From: an uncultured Bacteroidales bacterium
Lineage (GTDB): Bacteria; Bacteroidota; Bacteroidia; Bacteroidales; ML635J-15
Reading direction: 5' to 3'
Assembly (NCBI GenBank): GCA_905234755.1
Contig: CAJOIT010000009.1
Span: forward strand, 1 to 64,000
Length of the DNA stretch: 64,000 bases
In this document: piece by piece, positions 8,466 to 17,954 of the stretch
How positions within the stretch are numbered: the stretch's first letter is position 1
Layout: each line of letters starts with the position of its first letter
Notes under the pieces: generated by a model
What the model saw: the letters and a program-made list of their open reading frames with translations, nothing else
Databases searched by the model: none
What the model was told of the DNA's origin: nothing
Position numbers and translations under genes: made by a program

Positions 8466-10169
8466 ATGACAATGATAGAAACCAACCGGGTAGAATTTAA
8501 GCGAGAACTTACGCGCGAGCTTGATATTGAGAAAGAAGTTGTTTCTTTTCTAAACTATCGGGAAGGCGGAATTATCTATATTGGCATTGATGATAATGGC
8601 AATGCTGTTGGTGTTAAGGATATTGATGGTGATATGCTCAAAATTAAAGATCGCATTCGTAATGGTATATCACCCTCACCGATGGGCTTGTTTGACGTAT
8701 TGATTGAACAAGTGCAAAATATTCCTGTAATTAAGATTTTTGTTGCAAGTGGCAGTGAAAAACCATATTACAAAACGTCCTACGGTTTATCTCCCCGCGG
8801 TTGTTTTATGCGGGTCGGCACTGCTGCAGAACCTATGACAACAGCGCAAATAGAAGACATGTTTACGCATCGAGTACGCAATTCATTGCGGAATATTCGT
8901 TCTCCACGCAAAAAATTAACTTTTAGGCAGTTACATATATATTACGAAAGCAAAGGAATTGAACTGAATGACCATTTTATGGAAAATCTTGATTTGGTAA
9001 CTGATGCAGGAGAACCAAATTATGTTGCCTATTTGCTTGCTGATGAAAACAGCATGTCAATCAAGGTTGCCAAATATGCAGGTGTTGACCGCGACATTCT
9101 TGTTGCAAACAATGAATTCGGTTTTTGTTCTCTATTAAAAGCTACAGACCAAGTGCTTGACAAACTAAGGGTTGAAAACAATGTTAGCTCCGAAATAAGA
9201 TACAAGCGCAGGATTGATACTCCACTTTGGGATGAACGTGCAATGCGTGAAATAGTAATAAACGCCATTGTGCATAACGATTACTATACCAACGAAGTGC
9301 CTCCAAAGTTCGAAATATTTTCCGATAGGATTGAAATAACATCGGCTGGCAGATTACCTGTTGATATGACGCAAGAGGAATTTTTCTGTGGCATAAGTTC
9401 TCCTCGCAACAAAGAATTAATGCGTGTTTTCCGCGATGTAGATTTGGTTGAGGCTCTTGGCTCTGGATTGAAAAGAATACAAAAAGTTTACAAAAAGGAC
9501 ATTTTTTCTTTCACAACGAACTATATACGAACAACAATCCCATTCCACTCACAAATAGTAAAAAATGAAACTTCATACGAAAACACGCTTGGCAATGCAA
9601 ATGTCGAAATTGGCAATGTAAACAATCTGGAACCAACTAAACGCCAATTAGATATAATTTCAATCATTTCCAATTTTGGCAAAAATGGCGGTATAAATGG
9701 CAGAGATGGCGGTGTAAATTCTGGGATTACAACAAAAGAGATTATTTCCAAGTTGAATATATCGGAGAGAACCATATATCGGGAACTGTCTATCTTGAAG
9801 GAAATGAAGCGAATACGATTTGTTGGGTCTGCGAAAAATGGATACTGGGAAATTTTGTCTGACAATAAAGATATACCTATTCTTGAAAACACATTTGGCG
9901 GCGTAAAAGAATCAGAACTCACTAAACGCCAGCTAGATATAATCTCAATCATTGCCAATTATGGCAAAAATGGCAGTGTAAATGGCAAAAATGACGGGGT
10001 AAATGGCAGAGATGGCGGTGTAAATTCAGGAGTCTCGACCAAAGAAATTGTATCAAAATTGAACATATCCGAAAGAACTGTTCAGCGAGAATTATCTATT
10101 CTCAAGGAAATGAAACTTATACGGCGTGTTGGGTCTGACAAGACAGGACATTGGGAAATTTTAAAATAA
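8466..10169 (+). CDS. AlbA_2 / HATPase_c_4 regulator-like protein with duplicated winged-helix tail
   Basis: This 567-residue protein has an N-terminal AlbA_2 (schlafen-like) domain (about 1-130, NRVEFKREL, GGIIYIGIDDNG), an HATPase_c_4-type region (about 255-345, REIVINAIVHNDYY), and two winged-helix DNA-binding units (about 388-461 and 483-567). Each winged-helix unit begins TKRQLDIISII and contains an Asn-Gly-rich linker (NGRDGGVNSG). The two units are an internal duplication at DNA level. It is a putative transcriptional regulator; the target is unknown. It sits between thiD and thiS with 19- and 21-nt gaps, so it is probably co-transcribed under TPP control. It has no known role in thiamin synthesis. 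Lower GC than the neighbouring thi genes suggests later insertion. Confidence 0.85.
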   Translation: MTMIETNRVEFKRELTRELDIEKEVVSFLNYREGGIIYIGIDDNGNAVGVKDIDGDMLKIKDRIRNGISPSPMGLFDVLIEQVQNIPVIKIFVASGSEKPYYKTSYGLSPRGCFMRVGTAAEPMTTAQIEDMFTHRVRNSLRNIRSPRKKLTFRQLHIYYESKGIELNDHFMENLDLVTDAGEPNYVAYLLADENSMSIKVAKYAGVDRDILVANNEFGFCSLLKATDQVLDKLRVENNVSSEIRYKRRIDTPLWDERAMREIVINAIVHNDYYTNEVPPKFEIFSDRIEITSAGRLPVDMTQEEFFCGISSPRNKELMRVFRDVDLVEALGSGLKRIQKVYKKDIFSFTTNYIRTTIPFHSQIVKNETSYENTLGNANVEIGNVNNLEPTKRQLDIISIISNFGKNGGINGRDGGVNSGITTKEIISKLNISERTIYRELSILKEMKRIRFVGSAKNGYWEILSDNKDIPILENTFGGVKESELTKRQLDIISIIANYGKNGSVNGKNDGVNGRDGGVNSGVSTKEIVSKLNISERTVQRELSILKEMKLIRRVGSDKTGHWEILK

Positions 10170-10190
10170 AAAGCATATAAATGATTTACT

Positions 10191-10394
10191 ATGATAGTTT
10201 TAGTTAACGGGAAAAACACTGAAGTAGCATCGGGTTGCACATTGGAGAAATTGTGCGAAACGATTGGCATAAAGCCGAACGAGCCTGTTGCCGCTGCCGT
10301 AGGCGCCGATGTGATTGACAGGAATATGTGGAATGCCACTATCTTGAAAGATGGCGACAAGGTTACAATAATCAGGGCAACATGCGGAGGCTGA
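10191..10394 (+). CDS. thiS: Sulfur carrier protein ThiS
   Basis: ThiS is the small ubiquitin-like sulfur carrier for thiazole formation: ThiF adenylates its C-terminal glycine, and the thiocarboxylate donates sulfur to ThiG. The 67-residue protein has the typical start MIVLVNGK, a central VAAAVGADVI, and ends in the required Gly-Gly (CGG then stop). The reading frame overlaps the start of the next gene by 13 nt, suggesting coupled translation. Confidence 0.95.
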   Translation: MIVLVNGKNTEVASGCTLEKLCETIGIKPNEPVAAAVGADVIDRNMWNATILKDGDKVTIIRATCGG

Positions 10395-11536
10395 TTGGCA
10401 TAACACCACAAGAAAATGTGTTCCGCGAGCAGGAACGAATTTCGGCGATGATTCGTAGCGGAAAGGTCGAATATTTCCATATCCGCAAGCCCGATTTCAG
10501 CGAAAATCAAATGCGCGAATACATGTCGAAATTCGATGCCGATGTAAGATTGCACCTCACATTGCACGACCATCACGGACTTGCAAAAGAAATGGGCATT
10601 GGTGGCGTACACCTAAACGGCAGAAATCCAAATCCGCCCGCAGGTTTCGCTAGACGAATTTCGGTTTCCTGTCATAGCATCGAAGAGGTCGTACAATGCA
10701 AGGACATGGTTGACTACTGCTTTTTGTCGCCGATTTTCGATTCGATAAGCAAGCAGGGATACAAATCGAACTTCAAAACTGAGGAATTGAAGCGACTTTT
10801 CGCAGAGAAAATCCTTGATGAGAAAGTCTGCGCTTTGTCGGGCATTACATTCGAGAATATTGCAATGCTTGAAGAAGTCGGTTTTTCATCGTTTGCAATG
10901 CTTTCATCGTTGTGGGAACTGCCTCATACGATGTTCATTTCGCACCATAATGCAAAATACGACTACATTTCGGGATGCAAAGAGGCATTACGCGGAGGTA
11001 TCCGTTTTGTTCAGCTTCGTATGAAGGATGCATCGGATGAAGAAGTCGTAGCAACTGCCAAGGTTTTGCGCGAAGAATGCGACAAATATGCCGCACTTCT
11101 TACCGTTGACGACAGGGTTAATCTGCTCGAAACGGGACTTTTCGATGGCGTACATATCGGCAAAAACGACATGCCCGTGAGCGAAGCAAAAAAGATAACC
11201 GGCAGCAAGTTTCTGCTTGGAGCAACCTGCAACACCGAGGAAGATGTCTTCCATGCCATTGCCGATGGCGCTGACTACATTGGAATGGGACCTTTTAGGT
11301 TTACAACTACCAAGAAAAACCTTTCGGCGATACTTGGACTCGAAGGTTACAGCAACATAATGCAGAAATTGCAGTCGCGAGGCATGAAAATGCCGATTTA
11401 CGCCATCGGAGGAATAACAGTTGACGACTTGGAAAACTTAAAACAAACTGGAATATATGGAGTTGCGATTTCATCGGTGATACTCGAATCGCAAAATACG
11501 AACGAAACAATTGAACAAATTTTGAAAACATTTTAA
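10382..11536 (+). CDS. thiE: Fused TenI-like and thiamine-phosphate synthase (ThiE) protein
   Basis: This 384-residue protein contains two ThiE/TenI barrels. The N-terminal half (about 1-190) is the short TenI-like type seen as a separate gene in Bacteroides (HIRKP, HLTLHDH, GGVHLN, FLSPIFDSISKQGY). The C-terminal half (about 195-384) has ThiE features (FVQLRMKD, LLTVDDRVNL, DGVHIGKNDM, YIGMGPFRFTTTK, YAIGGI) and should join HMP-PP to the thiazole phosphate. The ATG at 10382 gives the first barrel strand (RRLIGIT); an earlier ATG at 10328 lies fully inside thiS. Both activities in one chain is the oddity. The TenI half may be a thiazole tautomerase, by family analogy. Confidence 0.88.
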   Translation: MRRLIGITPQENVFREQERISAMIRSGKVEYFHIRKPDFSENQMREYMSKFDADVRLHLTLHDHHGLAKEMGIGGVHLNGRNPNPPAGFARRISVSCHSIEEVVQCKDMVDYCFLSPIFDSISKQGYKSNFKTEELKRLFAEKILDEKVCALSGITFENIAMLEEVGFSSFAMLSSLWELPHTMFISHHNAKYDYISGCKEALRGGIRFVQLRMKDASDEEVVATAKVLREECDKYAALLTVDDRVNLLETGLFDGVHIGKNDMPVSEAKKITGSKFLLGATCNTEEDVFHAIADGADYIGMGPFRFTTTKKNLSAILGLEGYSNIMQKLQSRGMKMPIYAIGGITVDDLENLKQTGIYGVAISSVILESQNTNETIEQILKTF

Positions 11537-11549
11537 AAGGTAAAATACA

Positions 11550-12347
11550 ATGAATGACAATTTAGTTATTGCAGGAAGAGAATTTTCATCAAGGCTGTTC
11601 ATAGGAACGGGAAAGTTCCCTTCAAACGAAGTGATGAGACAGGCAATCGTAGCTTCTGGCTCGCAAATGGTAACAACAGCACTGAAAAGGCTCAATACCG
11701 AGGATAGCGGTAGCGAAAACATCCTTGACTTCATACCTAAGGAATGCGTACTGCTTCCTAACACATCGGGGGTAAGAAATGCCGAAGAAGCAATTTTCGC
11801 AGCAAAGATGAACCGCGCAGCCCTTGGTACAGAATGGTTGAAACTCGAAATACATCCCGACCCCAAGTATTTGCTTCCCGATACTCGCGAAACTCTGAAG
11901 GCCACCGAGGAATTGGTAAAACTTGGCTTCAAGGTGTTGCCGTATGTTCAGGCTGACCCAGTAGCATGCAAGCAGTTGGAAGAAATGGGTGCTGCAACGG
12001 TTATGCCTTTGGCTTCGCCAATCGGTACCAACAAGGGCATAAAGAACGAGGAAATGCTTCGCATAATCATCGAGCAGAGCAATATTCCAGTTGTTATCGA
12101 TGCAGGAATAGGCGCCCCTTCGCATGCAGCATACGCAATGGAACTCGGAGCCGATGCATGCCTTATAAATACCGCTATCGCCATTGCCGGTGACCCGGTG
12201 AAGATGGCAGAAGCATTCGCCCTTAGCATAAAGGCAGGTCGTATGGCATACTTGTCGGGACTTGGTAGCGTAAGCAGCTTTGCTGTTGCAACATCACCGT
12301 TGACCGCATTCTTGGATGAGGAACAGAATACAATTGATAATGAATAA
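11550..12347 (+). CDS. thiG: Thiazole synthase ThiG
   Basis: ThiG condenses deoxyxylulose phosphate, the ThiS thiocarboxylate and dehydroglycine (from ThiH) into the thiazole phosphate. The 265-residue barrel shows the family landmarks [67 protein letters not shown] and NTAIA. The last residues (NTIDNE) are encoded by the first units of a heptanucleotide array that also supplies the stop codon, so the native C-terminus has been replaced or extended. Confidence 0.96.
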   Translation: MNDNLVIAGREFSSRLFIGTGKFPSNEVMRQAIVASGSQMVTTALKRLNTEDSGSENILDFIPKECVLLPNTSGVRNAEEAIFAAKMNRAALGTEWLKLEIHPDPKYLLPDTRETLKATEELVKLGFKVLPYVQADPVACKQLEEMGAATVMPLASPIGTNKGIKNEEMLRIIIEQSNIPVVIDAGIGAPSHAAYAMELGADACLINTAIAIAGDPVKMAEAFALSIKAGRMAYLSGLGSVSSFAVATSPLTAFLDEEQNTIDNE

Positions 12348-12375
12348 TGGACAATTGATAATTGACAATTGAAAA
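12334..12375. repeat. Heptanucleotide array overlapping the thiG stop
   Basis: Six consecutive 7-mers: TTGATAA, TGAATAA, TGGACAA, TTGATAA, TTGACAA, TTGAAAA. The first units encode the last residues and stop of thiG; the rest fill the 89-nt gap before thiC. TGGACAA is shared with the array at 4833-4867. Confidence 0.85.
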
Positions 12376-12388
12376 ATATCCATTGTAC

Positions 12389-12408
12389 AGTCGTGCCATG
12401 GCGCGGCT
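12389..12408. repeat. REP-like palindrome between thiG and thiC
   Basis: A stem of AGTCGTGCC pairs with GGCGCGGCT (two G-T wobbles) around an AT centre, preceded by TGTAC. The outer TGTAnAG layout matches the 50815-50844 palindrome. It may also stabilise or attenuate mRNA between thiG and thiC. Confidence 0.6.
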
Positions 12409-12415
12409 CAAATAG

Positions 12416-14119
<1,704 letters not shown>

Positions 14120-14133
14120 GGAGGCATTGAACA

Positions 14134-15243
14134 ATGGAATTTTATGATACCATAAAAGACTTGAACTGGGAAGAAGTCACCAAAAGCATCTATGCCAAGA
14201 CCGATGCCGATGTTTGCCGTGCTTTGAGCAAGGAAACATTGAATCTGGAGGATTTCAAGGCGCTGATTTCGCCGGCTGCAGAAAAATATCTCGAGCAGAT
14301 GGCTCTTATGTCGCGAAATCTTACCCAGAAGCGTTTCGGCAAGGTAATATTGCTCTATATTCCTATGTATCTGTCGAACGAATGCAGCAACCATTGCATT
14401 TACTGCGGCTTCAACCACAACAACGACATCGCACGAAAGACCCTTACCGATGATGAAATCATGGAGGAAATAAAGGTCATAAAGTCGATGGGCTACGACA
14501 ATGTGCTGCTTCTCACTGGCGAATGCCCGAGCATTGCAGGAGTCGATTACATCGAGCACGCAATAAGGCTTTGCCGCGACCATTTTGCCGCCATCAACCT
14601 TGAGGTCTTCCCGATGAAGGTCGAGGAATACAAGCGCATGGAACAGGCTGGCTGCAACAGTGTTTACATCTATCAGGAGACATACAACGAAGGTCGATAC
14701 AAGGTTTACCATCCGAAGGGAATGAAAAGCAACTACAAGTGGCGTCTCGGCACTCCCGAGAGGATTGCACAGGCAGGAATACACCGCGTAGGACTTGGCG
14801 CACTTATCGGACTTGAGGAGTGGCGCACCGAGATGTTCTTCCTTGCCTCGCACCTGCGTTTTATGACAAAGAACTACTGGAGAACAAAATACAGTCTTTC
14901 GTTCCCGCGTATGCGTCCTGCTGCAGGCGGTTTCCAGCCGAACTTCCTGATGAGCGAAAAGCAGTTTGCACAGACCTTGTGGGCATTCCGCATCTTCGAC
15001 AACGACGTTGAAATGTCGATGTCAACGCGTGAAACCAGCAATATGCGTAATCATTTCATTACCCTCGGCGTAACATCGGTAAGTGCAGGTTCGCACACCG
15101 ACCCGGGCGGATATGCTCATCCCGACAGGGAACTCGAGCAGTTCCACATCAACGATGGACGTTCTGCCGCCGAAATGGAAAAGATGATTCGCGCACAGGG
15201 CTACGATGTAATTTACAAGGACTGGGACAAAACATTGAGGTAG
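14134..15243 (+). CDS. thiH: 2-iminoacetate synthase ThiH
   Basis: ThiH is a radical-SAM tyrosine lyase making dehydroglycine for ThiG. The 369-residue protein has the CxxxCxxC cluster motif at Cys84, Cys88 and Cys91 (ECSNHCIYCGF), then LLLTGECP, VYIYQETYNEG, and the C-terminal conserved ETSNMRNHFITLGVT and SAGSHTDPGGY. It follows thiC by 14 nt and precedes thiF by 1 nt. The presence of ThiH rather than ThiO indicates the tyrosine-dependent route typical of anaerobes. Confidence 0.97.
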   Translation: MEFYDTIKDLNWEEVTKSIYAKTDADVCRALSKETLNLEDFKALISPAAEKYLEQMALMSRNLTQKRFGKVILLYIPMYLSNECSNHCIYCGFNHNNDIARKTLTDDEIMEEIKVIKSMGYDNVLLLTGECPSIAGVDYIEHAIRLCRDHFAAINLEVFPMKVEEYKRMEQAGCNSVYIYQETYNEGRYKVYHPKGMKSNYKWRLGTPERIAQAGIHRVGLGALIGLEEWRTEMFFLASHLRFMTKNYWRTKYSLSFPRMRPAAGGFQPNFLMSEKQFAQTLWAFRIFDNDVEMSMSTRETSNMRNHFITLGVTSVSAGSHTDPGGYAHPDRELEQFHINDGRSAAEMEKMIRAQGYDVIYKDWDKTLR

Positions 15244-15244
15244 T

Positions 15245-15979
15245 ATGCTTACCGATTACGAACTTGAACGCTATCAGCGTCAGATTGTCCTGCCTAACTT
15301 TGGCGCGGAAGGACAGGAAAAACTTTTGAAGGCAAAGGTTCTTGTTGTCGGTGTTGGAGGTTTGGGAAGCGTGGTTTCCCTATACCTCACCGCCGCCGGC
15401 ATTGGCACTATTGGGCTGATGGAGAAGGATGTCGTTTCGTTGCACAACCTCCAGAGGCAGGTGCTTTATCGTGAAGACGAAATTGGACAACCAAAACTCG
15501 ACCTTGCAGTAAAGACACTCCACAGACTTAACTCAAATGTGAAACTTGTGCCTTATCCTTGCTTTCTAACTGCTGAAAATGCAACCGAAGTAGTCTCACA
15601 GTATGACATTGTAATCGACTGCACCGACAACTATACCGCTCGTTACCTAATAAACGATACCTGCGTGACTCTTGGCAAGCCGTTCATTTACGGCACCATC
15701 GGAGACACAAAAGGTCAGTTGGCAGTTTTAAACTATCTCCCACCCTGCTCCAACTATCGCACTTTATATCCCAACGAAAAGGAACTTGTTGCGCTCGGTA
15801 ATGTAAATCGCGGAGTGATGGGCGTTTTGCCATCGGTAATCGCATCAATGCAGGTAAACGAAGCCGTAAAAATGATAACTGGAGTTGGCAATGTCTTGAA
15901 AGACACCTTGTTTATGATTGACCTTGCAACTATGGAAACAATGAAGTTCAAGTTGCCGGTAAGTTGTTATAAGGTTTGA
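15245..15979 (+). CDS. thiF: ThiF/MoeB/HesA-family adenylyltransferase
   Basis: ThiF activates the ThiS C-terminus with ATP. The 244-residue protein has the E1-like nucleotide site GVGGLGSVVSLYLTAAG, the Asp/Arg pair of VSLHNLQRQVLY, and DCTDNYTARYLIND. The zinc-binding CxxC pairs common in ThiF are not seen: the first position reads SNYRTLYP, and the second region reads GNVNRGVMGV with no cysteines. Only one Cys (PPCSN) lies nearby, so zinc is probably not bound. Last gene of the operon. It faces the convergent SulP gene across 90 nt. Confidence 0.9.
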   Translation: MLTDYELERYQRQIVLPNFGAEGQEKLLKAKVLVVGVGGLGSVVSLYLTAAGIGTIGLMEKDVVSLHNLQRQVLYREDEIGQPKLDLAVKTLHRLNSNVKLVPYPCFLTAENATEVVSQYDIVIDCTDNYTARYLINDTCVTLGKPFIYGTIGDTKGQLAVLNYLPPCSNYRTLYPNEKELVALGNVNRGVMGVLPSVIASMQVNEAVKMITGVGNVLKDTLFMIDLATMETMKFKLPVSCYKV

Positions 15980-15998
15980 TGTAGTTTATAAGTTTAAG

Positions 15999-16026
15999 GT
16001 TGTTTGCAATAACAAATTCAAACAAC
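15999..16026. terminator. Possible hairpin between convergent thiF and SulP genes
   Basis: GTTGTTTG (15999-16006) can pair with CAAACAAC (16019-16026) across a 12-nt loop. It is AT-rich with no strong T-run, so a terminator role is only suggested by its position between convergent genes. Confidence 0.3.
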
Positions 16027-16069
16027 TTTGAACAACTTCAAACTATCATAAACAAGCTCAAACAATCTA

Positions 16070-17737
16070 CTATTCCTTTGTATCCTCTGCCAACGCTTCC
16101 TTTGCGTGAGCCAGTGCTGCATCAAAGTTGTCGTGGATGTTGCCCTTGCCAATAAGGAAAGATATACGGCACTTATCCAACGACTTGCGGACATTCGGCT
16201 GTACTCCAGAAAGGAAAATCTTCTTGTTGCTAGTCTTCAGCGACTTTATGGCCTCGCGGAAATTTCGCTCGCCAGTTTCGTCCATAAATGGTACATGTCG
16301 CATTCGGATTATCAGAATCTTGGTTGAATCGGGACGACCTTTCAGCACCTCGCTAAACTGCTTTGCTGCACCGAAGAAGAACGGCCCGCTAATTTCATAT
16401 ATTTCAATTCCCTCGGGAATGTCATCGTAGTTTTCCATTGTGTTGGTGTCGAGGTCGTTCTTCAATATTGCCTCGCCGTTGTCGGCCATACGCTTCATGA
16501 ACATGAGCGAAGCAAGCACAATACCTATTTCGATAGCAACCGTCAAGTCAACAAGCACAGTGAGGAAAAAGGTTACAAGCAAAATTATAATGTCGTATGG
16601 CGAACCCCGAAGAATTGATGTAAAACTGCGCCATTCACTCATGTTGTAGGCAACCACGATAAGGATACCTGCCAGGCACGACATTGGAATCAACTTCGCA
16701 TAATTGCCCAAACACAACATTATGAGCAACAATGTTATAGCATGTACGATACCTGCGATTGGTGTACGACCGCCATTCTTGATATTTGTTGCAGTACGGG
16801 CAATTGCACCAGTTGCAGGAATACCGCCAAACAAAGGCGTGATGACATTTGCAATACCTTGACCTATAAGTTCGGTGTTACTGCGGTGGTTGCTACCAAT
16901 CATACCGTCGGCAACAACTGCCGACAGCAACGATTCGATGGAACCGAGCAGGGCGATTGTTATTGCAGGTTGCAGATAGTTTCCAAAGTTTTCCCAATGA
17001 ATTTCGGGAATGCTTATCGCAAGACTGCCCTTTATTTCACCGAACATGCTTTCAATTGTAGTTACAGGAATGTCGAAAATTGAAACTACAAGAGTCATCA
17101 GAATAATAGCCACAAACGAACCAGGAATTTTATTCGTCAATTTGTTGATAATTACGCTTATGAGAATTGTAGCAACAGTAATACCAAGAGCCCAGTAGTT
17201 GGTTGTTCCAATATTGTCAATGTAAACCGACCACTTGTCAACGAACGCTGCAGGCACATCCGATACTTCAAGTCCGAAGGCATCCTTTATCTGTGTGGAG
17301 AAAATTGTCAGTGCAATACCGCTCGTAAATCCAACAACCAAAGGATGTGGAATAAAGCGCAAAAGCGAACCCAATTTCAGCAATCCGAACAATATCATAA
17401 AGATACCAGCCAGAATGGTGGAAATCATAAGTCCATCAAGGCCGTATTGTGCCACTATGCCCGAAATTATGATTACGAATGCACCAGTAGGACCGCCTAT
17501 CTGCACCCGGCTACCGCCAAGAAATGAAATCAAAAAGCCGGCGATTACTGCAGTAACTATACCTTTGTCGGGCGAAACGCCAGATGCCACAGCAAAAGCT
17601 ATTGCTAAAGGCAGCGCAACTATACCCACAATTATGCCCGAAAACAAGTCCTTTGTGAACTGTTTCTTCGTGTATCCCTTTCTCAGAACGCTGAAAAACT
17701 TAGGATAGAAAATGTCTTTTATTTGAAAATTAGCCAT
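16070..17737 (-). CDS. SulP-family anion transporter with STAS domain
   Basis: This 555-residue inner-membrane protein has the SulP layout: an N-terminal block of hydrophobic segments beginning DLFSGIIVGIVALPLAIAFA, the QIGGPTGAFVIIISG and PHPLVVGFTSGIA signatures, a GGIPATGAIARTATNIKNGG loop, and a C-terminal cytosolic STAS domain (about 440-545, IIRMRHVPFMDETGERN). Substrates in this family include sulfate and bicarbonate; sequence alone does not tell which. It stands alone, convergent with the thi operon. A CAAAATTA at 17762-17769 (TAATTTTG on the coding strand) may be its -7 element. Confidence 0.93.
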   Translation of the reverse strand: MANFQIKDIFYPKFFSVLRKGYTKKQFTKDLFSGIIVGIVALPLAIAFAVASGVSPDKGIVTAVIAGFLISFLGGSRVQIGGPTGAFVIIISGIVAQYGLDGLMISTILAGIFMILFGLLKLGSLLRFIPHPLVVGFTSGIALTIFSTQIKDAFGLEVSDVPAAFVDKWSVYIDNIGTTNYWALGITVATILISVIINKLTNKIPGSFVAIILMTLVVSIFDIPVTTIESMFGEIKGSLAISIPEIHWENFGNYLQPAITIALLGSIESLLSAVVADGMIGSNHRSNTELIGQGIANVITPLFGGIPATGAIARTATNIKNGGRTPIAGIVHAITLLLIMLCLGNYAKLIPMSCLAGILIVVAYNMSEWRSFTSILRGSPYDIIILLVTFFLTVLVDLTVAIEIGIVLASLMFMKRMADNGEAILKNDLDTNTMENYDDIPEGIEIYEISGPFFFGAAKQFSEVLKGRPDSTKILIIRMRHVPFMDETGERNFREAIKSLKTSNKKIFLSGVQPNVRKSLDKCRISFLIGKGNIHDNFDAALAHAKEALAEDTKE

Positions 17738-17923
17738 TTAGTCTTTGTTAAAAATTGGGCGCAAAATTACAAAAAATATTGCTGACAAAACCATCCGTAA
17801 AAATCTTTTTTCTGTTGCTTTGCCACATATTGTTTTGTCGTACAAATACGACCTTACATGGACTCTTATATGATGTTGTTATTTATTAGGAATATATTTT
17901 GATTTGGTTTTGAAAAATAAATT

Positions 17924-17931
17924 TATCTTTG
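17924..17931 (+). promoter_or_regulatory. Predicted -7 promoter element of the C25 protease gene
   Basis: TATCTTTG matches TAnnTTTG and lies 23 nt upstream of the start codon. TTTG copies at 17898-17901 and 17903-17906 are candidate -33 elements (spacers 22 and 17). Confidence 0.5.
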
Positions 17932-17954
17932 CCTTTTTAGAAATTTAATTTGTA

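Noticed and set aside
10328..10381. Upstream start for the TenI-ThiE fusion
   Set aside because: The added residues are encoded entirely within thiS and do not resemble the barrel start.
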